Shown here: positions 33,458 to 44,199 of the stretch, piece by piece
Numbering within the stretch: position 1 is the stretch's first letter
How the letters are laid out: the number at the start of each line of letters is the position of its first letter
Assembly: GCA_947184155.2 (NCBI GenBank)
Contig: CAMXCT020006445.1
Location: 724,723 to 788,722, forward strand
Direction of reading: 5' to 3'
Source of the DNA: Cladocopium goreaui
Lineage: Eukaryota > Sar > Dinophyceae > Suessiales > Symbiodiniaceae
DNA length: 64,000 bases
The notes under the pieces: generated by a model
What the model saw: only the letters and a program-made list of their open reading frames with translations
The model's database searches: none
Told to the model about the DNA's origin: nothing
Translations under genes and position numbers: made by a program

Positions 33458-33572
33458 CCATTGACGATCTAAAAACGCTCCCAGAACTCAGCTCCTCGGC
33501 GTCCCAGAAACGTTGGAACGGCGTCCCGTGCAGTTTGGGCTTTAAGCATCCCATGGAAATCTGCAGTGGCAC
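33458..33572 (-). CDS. Exon, unrecognised
   Basis: Acceptor CATGCCGAG and donor TCAATGG|GTGGTAT, 115 nt. The frame reads VPLQISMGCLKPKLHGTPFQ, then RFWDAEELSSGSVFRS. No stops, good third-position GC. Confidence 0.7.
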
Positions 33573-33960
33573 CTCGGCATGGATTGAGACAATATGAGGG
33601 ATTTCTTGTCATCCAAATAATCACCATCCCAAATCCCAAATAACAATTTTTGAAAGGACCATTTTGCAGGAAACGAGGTGTTGTTCCTTCTCAAATCCTA
33701 TGAAATATATGCAAAATAGAGTTCAACACATGGTGGTTTCAAGTCGATTTCCCCTCAACCAATTCATTCTGGGACATGGAAGTTTATCCCAGTGGCTATA
33801 TGGTTCCAAAGGAACAACATGTGCATCTGAAACCATCCATGGTTACCATGGTGATGTCTGAAACGTTGACCCATACCCAGATGGACAAACACGTTGGATT
33901 CCAGGGATCCCCCGTCATAGTCAAGTCCAACTTAATGCTGACTCCTAAACCATTCATTGA

Positions 33961-34090
33961 TACAAGGTGGTGCCCCAGTTCGTTAGTTAAGTTGGTGCAA
34001 ATAAGTCAAGTATCCAGGGTTGATGGGGGATATAACTATAGTATTCATGGGGATTATAAACCAACTTATAACTAGGGGGCACCACCTTGT
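33961..34090. mobile_element. Family B element (B6)
   Basis: TACAAGGTGGTGCCCCAGTTCG...CTAGGGGGCACCACCTTGTA, plus a shared left flank with B3 at 20461-20502. Confidence 0.8.
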
Positions 34091-34866
34091 AATTCCTTGG
34101 TAGGATTCAAACCTACGAGTATCTTTGCAAATCTATCCGCCAATGAACATACCTACGCGTGCATCTAATACATACAGTATGTATTTTGGTTGATTTGACC
34201 CTTGGAAATGAGAGTTCAAACTCGAAGTGCGACTACAGCCATTGGCCATCAGAATTCATACAGAATAAAAAGCTCAATGGATTATTTGAAAGAAAATTAT
34301 GTACACGAAAAAACCATGGTTTTTACCCCATCATTGATCGGGTTTTTACCCCATAGATTTTCCCTTCAACCAATCCTGGCACCACTGTGTCTGGTTATCC
34401 AGGTCTTTGCAGGAACTTGACTTCGGTGTACAAAGAACAAGGAATATCAACAAAGCCACATCCAGGTCAGGTCAATATATATATATATATATTATAGTAT
34501 CATATGCCTACATGTTTGTAAAGACTGTACGCTTACATAAATCTGCCCATACATATACATGTATGTGTATATATATATATTGAAATGTGTGCATATATTT
34601 CTATGTACATGTGCATGAACTTGTACACATCCAACCAATCATATACTTTTACACATTCTATATAATTACCGTATGTATTTATGTATCTGGCAACGCAAAT
34701 GGACATGTTGTGGGCACTATACATGTACACATGCAATCATCCTCAAGTAGATAGACAGAAACTGTAACATGACCACATATATGTTTTTTTTTGAATGGGA
34801 CATGAGAAACATTCTATATGTTTGAAGTGTTCTGTGTGTATTCCCAATGTTTGCTGCTTCTATTCA

Positions 34867-35003
34867 TACAATGTAGGCCACAGTTATAAGCTGGTGTATC
34901 ACCCCGATAAATACTATAGTTATAAGTTATAAGTATCATGAAACCATAGTTATTGGAGTTATGTTCGCCAACTTCGCTATCGTTGGGGGGCCCCACATTG
35001 TAC
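34867..35003. mobile_element. Family B element forming an intron end (B7)
   Basis: TACAATGTAGGCCACAG...GGGGGGCCCCACATTGTAC. The last bases, read on the minus strand, are the GT donor of the exon at 35004-35091: CCTATG|GTACAATGTGGGG. About 30 bp of left flank (TTTGCTGCTTCTATTCA) recurs at 37150-37176. Confidence 0.85.
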
Positions 35004-35091
35004 CATAGGACCCACGGCCCGGGCACTGACAACGCACGAATTCGCGCGCGGTACCACAGTTGCTCGTTGCCAACGTGGTGCGTCACACCAC
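35004..35091 (-). CDS. Exon: FN3 late strands
   Basis: Acceptor GCCATTCAG. The frame reads VGNEQLWYRARIRALSVPGP, a clear FN3 F strand (W-Y-R-A-R-I-R-A). The donor GT is the first two bases of an inverted-repeat element. An alternative acceptor, TTCTCAG, lies about 37 bp upstream. Confidence 0.75.
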
Positions 35092-35293
35092 CTGAATGGC
35101 ATGGTGGTAAAAGCATCAATACGTGGCTTTTGTCTGAGAATAGAGTATTTATTGATGATCTACCAGAATCTACCACTCATTGAAGAGTACCTATTATTCA
35201 TCAACAAATGGCACAGTGGTAAACCACCAAATGAAGTGCTTTAACATCATACTTTTTCTGGCATCCTATGGCCATATCTGTGTGGAAACCCAC

Positions 35294-35338
35294 CAGTCTC
35301 AGAACGCGGCTGGGGTAGCTGCAAAGGGCCCAAACAAG
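35294..35338 (-). CDS. Possible 45-nt exon
   Basis: Acceptor GGACACAG, donor GAGACTG|GTGGGT; exactly 15 codons, LVWALCSYPSRVLRL. Confidence 0.45.
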
Positions 35339-35803
35339 CTGTGTCCAGTATTTCCAGGAATCATTGGTTCAAGTTAAACTCTTTGGACCAAAAAATGGTA
35401 AAGTATATGCCGAATTACTACATGTATATACTTAAGTGTCTTTTTGAACATGCATACATTGACATTGACAAAGAAAAAGACATGCAATTCGCCATCTCCC
35501 AGCAACTGTCACGTTGTCAAGGACCATCAAGTTCTACCTCCACTGATTCAAGATGGATCTCCGGAAAGGGGCCAGATCTTTTGTTTGGCAAAAACAAAAC
35601 GCTATGGTTTATAGCTGTTTACTACTCATAATGTTCCAGATGCAAATAATATCATTTTAGGTGATTATGGGATATCCTTATCTTCAGAATCAGCCACATG
35701 TATACATATATATATACATAGAAATATGATTATCTATATATATATATATATACAAAGTAGGTATGGTATGTAGTCAATTGGCTTCATCAAGTTTCTAAAG
35801 CAC

Positions 35804-35964
35804 ATAGTGATCTCCCCCGAATCCAACATCCATTCGTCATGCCACGCAGAGGGAAGAGGAATTGCAGCAGTAAGGACGTGGCTGCCAGGATCCAATGCAC
35901 CACGAAACAGGCATTCAGAATGCCTTGGGATGGCGGAAAGGGAGAAGTATTTTTGGTGCCCCAG
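35804..35964 (-). CDS. Exon, well supported
   Basis: Acceptor CAGACATAG and donor CACTAT|GTGCTT give 161 nt with one clean frame: CLFRGALDPGSHVLTAAIPL, then WHDEWMLDSGEITM. The frame has few Met codons. Domain not recognised. Confidence 0.75.
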
Positions 35965-36082
35965 CTATGTCTGTTGCTAAACTAACCTGCATGAATACTG
36001 GCAAATGTTCGTTACATAGTATGTAACGAGCACTTTCCAGTACACACATCTGTATATACTATATATATATAATAATATATTC

Positions 36083-36426
36083 TGCATGCATGCATGCATG
36101 CATGCATGCATGTATGTATGTCTGTATGTCTGTATGTCTGTCTGTCTGTCCGTCTGTCTGTCTGTCTGTGTGTATGTATGTATGTATGTATGTATGTATG
36201 TATGTATGTATGTATGTATGTATGTATGTATGTATGTATGTATGTATGTATGTATGTATGTATGTATGTATGTATGTATGTATGTATGTATTATGTATGT
36301 ATGTATGTATGTATGTATGTATGTATGTATGTATGTATGTATGTATGTATGTATGTATGTATGTATGTATGTATGTATGTATGTATGTATGTATGTATGT
36401 ATGTATGTATGTATGTATTATGTATG
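36083..36426. repeat. TGCA/TGTC/TGTA tetranucleotide array
   Basis: About 340 bp: TGCA units, then TGTC-rich, then about 60 TGTA units broken by single TTA insertions near 36290 and 36418. Long Cys/Met/Tyr/Val or Ile/His/Thr/Tyr ORFs on both strands are artefacts. Confidence 0.97.
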
Positions 36427-36887
36427 TACGCCATAAACCGTAGAATTCACCAAAACCGAACCAAAAAAAACCACTTAGCAAAATATACATATTAATTATG
36501 ATCATACAGGTAGTTTCACATTAGATCACATGAAACATGTAGAATTGATGACCAACGAAAATTGCTGTTAGGCAAGGTACACATCAAGGATAGAACATGA
36601 GCAACAAAGCTATGGACAATGGCCCAAACACAATGGCTCATTCACTGATGAAACATGGGGATTGTTCATAGCTATGAATTACCAGACGATATACATGCAA
36701 TGGTGGAAAATACCTTGACACGTTTGTATATAGAATTCTGGGTTTCCGCACATAATCCATGCTGTGGTGAGAAGTCACTTAATATTGGCCAAACAAATCG
36801 ATGGAGAATGCTGGACATGAACAAATCTAAAGCTTTATCCCCAAACATGTTGCTCCTTCAAGTTGCTTCTCCGCCCTGTCCCTTCAC

Positions 36888-36944
36888 AACGAAGTTTCGG
36901 AAAATTTGCCGCTCGTCGTGCCAGCCAGCGAAATCACAGGCTTC
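36888..36944 (-). CDS. Exon
   Basis: Strong acceptor TTATACCCAG. The frame reads EACDFAGWHDERQIFRNFV. Donor TTCGTT|GTGAAG, though the frame continues for 12 more codons. Confidence 0.5.
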
Positions 36945-37176
36945 CTGGGTATAATACTCCCATTATGTGGGATTTTGCATCAACTTAACCATCTCGGATT
37001 GTGGATCAAGTGTGGATTTGCGGAGTCCAAAAGCAGGCTTGTTGCGCAGGCTTGGGTCAAATTAGAAATGGCCATAACAGCTAAACCTTTTAATGAGTTG
37101 GTTTTTGTAAAAAGCATTTGCCACAATTAGAAGTATCATAAACTATAGTTATCCCTCATGTTTGTTGCTTCTATTC

Positions 37177-37236
37177 ATACAATGTAGGCCACAGTTATAA
37201 GCTGGTGTATCACCACCATGAATACTATAGTTTTTT
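37177..37236. mobile_element. Truncated family B element (B8)
   Basis: TACAATGTAGGCCACAGTTATAAGCTGGTGTATC, same as B7, cut off after about 60 bp just before family A copy A8. Confidence 0.65.
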
Positions 37237-37250
37237 ATTATCAAAAACCA

Positions 37251-37366
37251 TACCCTCTGGTAATTTAACATAACATAACATAACTATGGAAAATCACCAT
37301 TTATAGTGAATTTTCCCATGAACATGTGTGATTTTCCATAGTTGTTTGTATGTTTACCAGAGGGTA
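37251..37366. mobile_element. Family A element (A8)
   Basis: TACCCTCTGGTAATTTAACAT...GTTTACCAGAGGGTA, with a small ACATA duplication near the left end. Confidence 0.9.
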
Positions 37367-37491
37367 GTTCTTCGAGTTCTGTTCACCAGGTTAGCTATCC
37401 ACATGGTAACTCCACACGAGTGACCTTCAGGGGGGGACTCCAAACTTCTCTTGGGGACTATCCAAACCATGAAAAACTGCTTACCATCTGG

Positions 37492-37603
37492 TTATGACTA
37501 ACAGTTTGCCATGGAACATCACCATTTTACATAGGTAAACCATGGTAAACCAACTATTTCTATGGGCTATTTTCCATGGCTATGTTAAATAACCAGAAGG
37601 TAT
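37492..37603. mobile_element. Family A element (A9)
   Basis: TACCATCTGGTTATGACTAAC...TTAAATAACCAGAAGGTA. Confidence 0.85.
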
Positions 37604-37642
37604 ATCATCCACTCTCTCACATCCTGTTGAACAGTAATTAAC

Positions 37643-37768
37643 CTCTTTGTTCAGCTTTCCAAGCTTCGGGATCAAAGATGGACACACGTCCGCAGATGCT
37701 CAGATGCAAAAAGATAAAGGCTTTCGCAAAGTTCGCGCCCGAGCGCCACAAAAACCTCAGGGCATGAA
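37643..37768 (-). CDS. Exon
   Basis: Acceptor CCTCTGGAG, donor AAAGAG|GTTAAT, 126 nt. The frame reads ALRFLWRSGANFAKAFIFLH, then CGRVSIFDPEAWKAEQ. Beta-rich, not assigned. Confidence 0.6.
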
Positions 37769-38043
37769 CTCCAGAGGGAAACACCATGGAGTGACATGCC
37801 AAAAACACAAAAACAAGACACGACATGTCCTGATTCTGAGAAGTGCATAACATTGTATAACCTTGTATAGTTCCGAGGAGAAGTGTATAGTCTGTAACCT
37901 TCTACAGTTTAAGACAAGTATAACCTTGTATCGTTTAAGACCATGTCTGTCTACATTTAAGTAAGTCTCTGATTTCATCGCTGAAGAAACATATCTCGTT
38001 GCCGCATGTTTTTTCAGGACATGGCACACCGAAAGAATACCAC

Positions 38044-38088
38044 CCAAAAACTTGCATATACACTCAGTTTTTTCTGGAACCTCAACCT
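38044..38088 (-). CDS. Possible 45-nt exon
   Basis: Acceptor AAAAGCCAG, donor TTTTTGG|GTGGTATT. The frame reads VEVPEKTECICKFL. Confidence 0.45.
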
Positions 38089-38162
38089 CTGGCTTTTGCA
38101 AAAGATCACAATTTGCAATCCTTGTCGTCCATGGTCATGCATAGCTCATGGGAATCTTCAAC

Positions 38163-38219
38163 CCTTTGTGTAGAGGATTTGCGGTTGCGCCAGCAGATGA
38201 ACCAAGTCGACCACTTCTT
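38163..38219 (-). CDS. Possible exon
   Basis: Acceptor GATATCTCCAG, donor CAAAGG|GTTGAAG. The frame reads EVVDLVHLLAQPQILYTK. Another minus frame and a plus frame are also open. Confidence 0.45.
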
Positions 38220-38544
38220 CTGGAGATATCTGGGAAATGAGTCAGAATATATCAGAATTGGTTAACCCATACTTGGGTCGGAAATACTAACAGAGTGACT
38301 AGTAGAATCTGCGATTCGCAACGCGTCATATTGTTGTTTGGTCTACATCCCACTTTGCTTTGTGAAGTTCCCAAGTGTATACAAAGATAATGATAAAAAT
38401 CAATTGTCCCAACGTCTTCGTATGTAATTATATATATATATGAGCATAATTACAGTAATATACATTGGTGTATTATACATTTATGATCATACAAGTTCCA
38501 GAAATTCTCTCCTCTTGAGTTGGGAAAACATGTCCCGTCCTGAC

Positions 38545-38592
38545 CACATTGACAGACCGAGCGTCATGGTGGGGCTGGCCAACCACCACTGC
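38545..38592 (-). CDS. Possible exon
   Basis: Acceptor ACACTGTAG, donor AATGTG|GTCAGG; 16 codons, AVVVGQPHHDARSVNV. Confidence 0.45.
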
Positions 38593-38649
38593 CTACAGTG
38601 TTTTTGCGTTCTCATCATGGGAAACATGTGCTGCTAAAAAGTGATTGAT

Positions 38650-38745
38650 GATATCAAATGTATATGTTATATATATATTATTATTGTTAGTATTAAATTA
38701 TTATATTATATATATATATGATATGTATATATATATATGTATATA
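38650..38745. repeat. ATAT-rich tract
   Basis: TATATATAT runs. No gene signal. Confidence 0.8.
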
Positions 38746-38788
38746 TAATATCTATGGACAAATGATTATGAACCACCAATTCACCAAC

Positions 38789-38875
38789 CCGAAAAGTTCG
38801 GCCACATGGAAATAGCTTGTGCTTCGCGGCTTCGTGGCTTCGGTTTCCCTTCGGTTTCCCGGCAAACACCACGAT
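38789..38875 (-). CDS. Exon: FN3 early and middle strands
   Basis: Acceptor ATCTTCGTAG. The frame reads SWCLPGNRRETEATKPRSTS, then YFHVAELF, i.e. W-x-x-P...Y-x-h-x-h of FN3 strands B-C. Donor TTTTCGG|GTTGGTG, 87 nt. Confidence 0.65.
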
Positions 38876-39220
38876 CTACGAAGATCATTTTGTTCAAAAG
38901 CATGAACCGTCTAAATACACTGGTAGGAATGATTATTAATTACCATAGCAGACCATAGCATAACAAACTACATGAACCATGATAAATATTGTAAACTTCG
39001 CATTCATTTCCAAACTTAGTGGAAATCCTTCGTACAGATAGCACGTAGCACACACACCTTTAGTCCTTTATCATTCTAAGTGCCAGTCACATGACCTGTG
39101 GATAGTGCATGCCCTGTACCTTGACATGCATGATGATACGTAGCAGCTAACGTAGCTCTTCGTGACAGATGTCACCTAGTTCCACAATGATAAGGAATTG
39201 CCTTGACATCAGAATTCCAC

Positions 39221-39259
39221 ATCTTTCAAATCATCGCAGCATTCCAACATATCATCGGG
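39221..39259 (-). CDS. Possible 39-nt exon
   Basis: Pyrimidine-rich acceptor CTTCTTTCCAG and donor AAAGAT|GTGGAA; 13 codons, PDDMLECCDDLKD. Confidence 0.4.
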
Positions 39260-39464
39260 CTGGAAAGAAGGATCCCACGAAGCCAACCAAAAGCATCCCA
39301 CGGCGCCACGGTATGGTAAATCGATCTAGCTGTATCAACAAAGAACTGTAAACCATAGTCCTACCTCCCAAGGACAGACGTGTAAAACCCATGCAGATCC
39401 CCCCCAGACACGTTTATCTCTTGGGATGGCTCACAAGACCTCTTTGTCCGGCATGGTTTATAAA

Positions 39465-39576
39465 TTCTGGTAATTTAACATAGCTATTGAACATGGCCAT
39501 AGAAATAGTTGAATTACAAATATTTACCCATTAAACATGGCGATTTTCCATAGTTATGTTAGTTTACCAGAGGGTA
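39465..39576. mobile_element. Family A element (A10)
   Basis: TTCTGGTAATTTAACATAGC...TTAGTTTACCAGAGGGTA. Confidence 0.85.
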
Positions 39577-39601
39577 TATTCAATCTCATCAGCCAGATTT
39601 C

Positions 39602-39730
39602 ACAGCAGGAAAGGTTTCTGCGCAGGTTGCACGAAGAGCGATGTGGCGCAAATCGATTGGCAAATCGCGATCCAGAGGCGATGCTCCACGTCAATCCTGA
39701 GTGCCCCGCGGAGCCAATTTTCAGAGGCAG
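39602..39730 (-). CDS. Exon-like block, frame unresolved
   Basis: Two open minus frames (LRGALRIDVEHRLWIAICQ and SAGHSGLTWSIASGSRFAN). The second has an FN3-like L-T-W; the first has the better third-position GC. Splice sites open. Confidence 0.45.
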
Positions 39731-39840
39731 GGGAATATCAAAACATAATGAATGCCAAATGCCAACCATAGAATTATGGTGAGATTGTCCAAAAAGGTCG
39801 CTATAATTTGCTATATCAAGAGAAGTCTCCTTGGATATAC

Positions 39841-39953
39841 CTTAACTGTTTGTTTGCCCAAGTTGGTCTCTCACGGTTGGATCCACAGGCCGGTATAACC
39901 ATCGACTTTACTGAGGAAATGGTATCAGCGAATGTCATTGCATCAACTGGAAA
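39841..39953 (-). CDS. Exon, well-bounded
   Basis: Donor AGTTAAG|GTATATC and acceptor CCTCGGAG (or TTTCCAG, 7 bp later). The frame reads VDAMTFADTISSVKSMVIPA, then CGSNRERPTWANKQ. Confidence 0.7.
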
Positions 39954-40070
39954 CTCCGAGGAACCAGCAAGAACGCAACGCGTCCAACACCCGTAAATCG
40001 ATCACGGAAATCCATGGGACCTCCTCCGGTGTGATGTGGCAATGATTATCTATTCGGCTGTTGAACATTG

Positions 40071-40174
40071 TTCCCTCTGGTAATTTAACATAACTATTGA
40101 AAATTGCCATTTATAGTTGATTTACCAATTGAAAATGGTGATGTCCCATAGTTATGTTAGTTTACCAGAGGGTA
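40071..40174. mobile_element. Family A element (A11)
   Basis: TTCCCTCTGGTAATTTAACATAAC...TTAGTTTACCAGAGGGTA. Confidence 0.9.
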
Positions 40175-40319
40175 ACTATTGTATTAAGTTTGTGTTCACC
40201 CAAGCCATCCAACCATCATGTCAAAATCCAGAAGACGTTCCAACAATTCCGCCCAAGATCTCTGAAATGCATAGCAGCGTGGTGAGGCATGTCTTAAAGG
40301 ACACGCACCAGCCTCGCAC

Positions 40320-40416
40320 CTGCAGTTGCGGATGTCCCCAGGCATGCGCAAACCAGGCGTCGGAGACCCTTCGCCATGTTCCCCATGGCAGCATAGAGTC
40401 GCGCGGCTCGACAAGG
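40320..40416 (-). CDS. Exon
   Basis: Acceptor TCTTCAAG and consensus donor CAACTGCAG|GTGCGAG, 97 nt. The phase-0 frame reads RAARLYAAMGNMAKGLRRLV. All three minus frames are open over much of the island, so the product is provisional. Confidence 0.55.
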
Positions 40417-40970
40417 CTTGAAGATAGGTCTTGGGTTACTATATGTTGCTATTTTTAAAGCAACCTTTTGGTGTTTCTTAGACACCAAAGCGATTGGTTG
40501 CTGGTTGAACCAAGCAGAACACATGTTTGCGTTTGTGTCAACAAAACAATGCTGGAACAGCTCCAAAACCATATTATTGCAGACCATTCAACCGGGTATA
40601 TGGGGCATACAGTCCTGTCTAGATATGTATCTTTGGTCCATAACTCTCTCCCAATCAGCTCTGGGACCTGGAGCGGGGACTTGTGGGTTGGTACTTGTAT
40701 CCGGTACATATGGATATCACTGCACCAAAAAATATCAGATCAAACATCAGATTGAATGCCAAAGAAAATATCATTGTTTCTCAGTTTGATATAAAATGAG
40801 TTTAACCCAATACTTTTCCCAAATAATCATTAAACACACATGAATATATTGCTGTCATAAATGAAGGTTTATTCCAATGGTGGATCCTCATAGGTCCATA
40901 GGTGCCAATAACACCAAAATTCACTAATTAATCTTGGGTGATTTCCGGCTACCCTCTCAATTTAGGAAAC

Positions 40971-41024
40971 CTCCACATGGACCCAATGCTTGAAGCTGCA
41001 CCATTCCTTTCCAACAAGCCCAAG
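40971..41024 (-). CDS. Exon: probable FN3 tail
   Basis: Acceptor ACCTGCAG, donor TGTGGAG|GTTTCC, 54 nt, LGLLERNGAASSIGSMW, which fits the F-G turn (N-G-A-A-S-S) of FN3. Confidence 0.55.
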
Positions 41025-41541
41025 CTGCAGGTTGCAACAATGCAAACGTCAGATTTTTCATGGTAGTCTTAACAGGTTAGCAGTTTCAAACAAAAACAGT
41101 TGAGCTTCGCCAAAAACGTGAGATTACGAGCCTATGTCGCATAGCATTGCTAGACTGCTACATATATAGGAACTGCTTAGGTCAGAGGGCATGCTAATGC
41201 TTACGCGGGAGCTTACGCATGGAATTTTGCAAAAATGGCTTAGACCACCGACCACCTGACAAAACCCAGGGAGTTGCTTACGCGACCCACTCATATGACA
41301 CAACCCTTCTTAAAATAAACAAGAAGGTTTCTCGCAATGCTCAGTTGATATAGATGAATATAGGACAATTACATACAATTACCATAGGATATTGCATCTA
41401 CTACAGTAGGAATTGTTCCATCTACTGTAATTATAGTTGATGATCATCGATTGGCAATAATTCCATCTAATTATAGTTACTGTAATTATTCCATCTATAG
41501 TAGGAATTATAGATTCTACATATAGTAATAATTCCATCTAC

Positions 41542-41650
41542 TGTAGGATTGCGCCAGCAAGTCGGCAATTTGATGTCTCCGCTGGGGATACGGCCACTTC
41601 CCATGTCCGAGACTGCCTGGCGGTCGGCGCCAGTCAGAAATTGAGGCCGA
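41542..41650 (-). CDS. Exon
   Basis: The frame reads RPQFLTGADRQAVSDMGSGR, then SGDIKLPTCWRN, ending at donor CCTACA|GTAGAT. Acceptor within or just beyond the right limit. Confidence 0.55.
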
Positions 41651-41971
41651 AGTGTAAAATCCAAATATAGGACTGGGACGATCCGAATACAATCTGAGAA
41701 TGAGAATGTTGTTGGATTGTTGGGATCCTATTTGGATTGTTGGGATCCAACATTAGTGTAAAATCCGATACATTTCTGAATTGTTGGATTGATCTGAAAA
41801 TGTTATTGGGATCCTATTTGGAAAAAACAACTTATAGTGTGGAATTGTCATTGACACATGTAACGTAATATGGAAGATAATAAGATGTATAAAGCGGTTA
41901 AAGCCCTTAAGAATCGTGGTATACTAAAATGGGAAATATCACCTATAGAAGCCTGACCAGTAACATGTCAC

Positions 41972-42041
41972 CTCCAAGTGCAGTTTGCCAAACGAATTGG
42001 GAGACCCCAAAAAACGTCATCCCAGAGAAAACGTTTCATGT
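41972..42041 (-). CDS. Exon: FN3-like
   Basis: Acceptor CTGGGAG, donor TTGGAG|GTGACATG, 70 nt, KRFLWDDVFWGLPIRLANCT. Confidence 0.6.
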
Positions 42042-42067
42042 CTCCCAGTAACCCAGTAAAATAGAGT

Positions 42068-42145
42068 GGTAAATCACAATTTTTCCTTGGACAATTCAAT
42101 ACAAATGGTGATTTTCCATAGTTATGTTAAATTACCAGAGGGTAT
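42068..42145. mobile_element. Partial family A element (A12)
   Basis: GGTGATTTTCCATAGTTATG and TTAAATTACCAGAGGGTA are intact; the left TIR is reduced to GGTAAATCAC. Confidence 0.7.
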
Positions 42146-42214
42146 TAACTCCATTCCAATACATATCCCGAAAACATAGACCTTTTGGGTGATAGCCCAT
42201 GTTTCATCTTTTTG

Positions 42215-42380
42215 GGGGTCGCATTTCCCGAGTCTTGGCTCAGACTGCCTCGAAGGAAGCATCTAAGGAGGCCCCCTTCAAGGCATCCATACGAGGAGCC
42301 TCAGCTATCGGCTATCGTCCCTTGGAGCTGTTAAAGTCGGAGGCGAAATCCCACAGTTCCTCGAACATGCCAACATTATC
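42215..42380. CDS. Exon-like block, strand unresolved
   Basis: The plus frame is fully open (VLAQTASKEASKEAPFKASI, then GYRPLELLKSEAKSH). The minus strand has a shorter open piece (YGCLEGGLLRCFLRGSLSQ). It is the best candidate for coding in plus sense, but isolated. Confidence 0.35.
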
Positions 42381-43156
42381 CATAGATTTAGTATGGGATA
42401 AACATGTTTAAACAAATGGCATGAAAAATCTCAATCATCCCATACTCCATCAGTTGGGCCAGTTGGGTTGATTGGGATGAAATACTGCGACGGGTTGACC
42501 CGTTGGTGAATTCACAATTTGTGGTGATATACTCCATCAGTTGGGTATGAGTCAAAATGGGGATTTCCTAAAATATGGGTACCATATCATCCCTTTCAAT
42601 AGGATTTTCCGTTATAAACCAACAGTTTTCGAGTACCTCCATTTTAGGAAATCCCCGATCCATTAGATACCCCGATCCATTAGATGTTTCACACTACAAA
42701 TCGACGAATATCTGTGGGCCTTATTGACCAATACCCAGCTATGATCAACCACATATGGGGTCCATAAATATGTGGGTGCCCCAAAAATGGATGGTTTATA
42801 AGGGAAAATCCCAGTCAATCCTATTAAAATGGATGAGAACTAGGGGTACCCCCATGACTTGTCGGAAACCTCCACGGTGGAAATGCCCAGCGATCAGTTG
42901 GGTAAAACAATGCCATGTTTACCCTCCCCCAGTCATCACCATAGATTTATAGGTGGTATAGTGGTATATATAGATATAAACCATTCCCAGTCCTGGCTGG
43001 TAACCTGGCATTGTTTGAGCCGTTTTAGCCACATTAATTGTCGATGGAACATGAACCATGGTTGAAACCAAGCAGCTTCTCTATACTTTGCACCAGCAAT
43101 GGGTCAAATAAGGAAGTGATGATACGGTACCACTAAGAAACCCTCTGGATACAAAC

Positions 43157-43253
43157 CTCCCCGACTCCAGGAGGATTTCAGCGACGGAGATGGAAGTGCC
43201 AACACCCACAGGGGATCCGGGATACCAACAAGGCCCAACAAACAAGATAGAAA
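43157..43253 (-). CDS. Exon: FN3 early strands
   Basis: Acceptor GAAGCAG and donor GGGGAG|GTTTGTATCC, 97 nt. The frame reads IPDPLWVLALPSPSLKSSWS, i.e. P-x-x-L-x-V...S-L-K-x-S-W, the FN3 A-B strands. Confidence 0.7.
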
Positions 43254-43265
43254 CTGCTTCCAGAT

Positions 43266-43387
43266 TACCCTCTGGTAAACTAACAGTTTGCTATTGAAAT
43301 TTGCCATAGAAATAGTTGATTTACCATGATTTACCCAGCTATAAAATGGTTATTTTCCATAGTTATGTAAATGTTTACCAGAGGGTA
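43266..43387. mobile_element. Family A element (A13)
   Basis: TACCCTCTGGTAAACTAACAG...ATGTTTACCAGAGGGTAG; only 12 bp from the acceptor of the exon at 43157-43253. Confidence 0.9.
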
Positions 43388-43409
43388 GAGACTTAGAGAT
43401 CGCATTTAC

Positions 43410-43523
43410 CGGCGGTCAGGGTCGGGCCCCGCGCCAGGGTCAAGGTGTTGGGTGCACTGGGAGCAGACCACAGAGCAACACTGGAACCTGGGATCGACAG
43501 CAGTGTCGGTGTCGATGTGTTCA
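43410..43523 (-). CDS. Exon: FN3-like
   Basis: Acceptor GAATCCCAG, donor GACCGCCG|GTAAATGC, 114 nt. The frame reads TLLSIPGSSVALWSAPSAPN, then TLTLARGPTLTA; the P-G-S-S-V-x-L-x-W-x-A-P core is FN3 strand B-C. Confidence 0.75.
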
Positions 43524-43673
43524 CTGGGATTCTTTTGAAAGGAAACATAAGAAAAACATTTGGATGATTAATGGTGATTAATGATGATTAAACCATATTA
43601 AAAATAAGTCCACCCCCAAAACCTGAACTAGTTCACCATAGTTAAGCTATAAGGTATAGAGTAACTTAGCTAC

Positions 43674-43730
43674 TTGCAAGCGCAGTTCCAGCGAACAAAG
43701 TCGATCGATTTCACCATGATACAGTAGGGG
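43674..43730 (-). CDS. Possible FN3 exon
   Basis: Donor TTGCAA|GTAGCTAAG, acceptor GATGTAG. The frame reads IMVKSIDFVRWNCAC. Confidence 0.45.
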
Positions 43731-43865
43731 CTACATCTCCCAACAAACATGGGGTTAGAATCCCATAGTATACATAGCTATATATCCATGAAGAATCCCT
43801 AGCCTGCACCCCCGAAGTAAGATCTGTTGAACAGGAAATACAAGAAAACCACGGATATTCCGTAT

Positions 43866-43983
43866 CTGGTTGGTGGTATACCTACCCGGACCTACCCCTC
43901 TGAAAAATATGAGTTCGTTAGTTGGGATGATGACATTCCCAATATATGGAAAAATAAAAGTAATGTTCCAAACAGCCAACCAG
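43866..43983. mobile_element. Family C element (C8)
   Basis: CTGGTTGGTGGTATACC...TTCCAAACAGCCAACCAG, no leader. Confidence 0.75.
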
Positions 43984-44199
43984 TACAAATCTCATGGTTT
44001 CATGGAAATGTTATCCTTCATCCAATTCCGCTCCCAGATGGATGGATGACGACTGAATGAAGGCCCAAAAACCCTTGTTGGTTCATGGTTAAACCATATA
44101 TAGAGGCCTTTCTGATTATTTTGATTCTTTCATCTGTGGAGTTTCTTGCAATCTATGGAATTGCCAAATCCCACGCTTGGGTGCATTGGAGAATATCAA

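Noticed and set aside
36086-36505. Open frames of 116-148 codons on both strands
   Set aside because: They are translations of a TGTA/TGTC/TGCA microsatellite; four-base periodicity gives open frames automatically.
40455-40755. Open frames on both strands over 84-123 codons
   Set aside because: No consistent splice pair or family match and no GC enrichment; may include a small exon near 40660-40700, but not enough to call.
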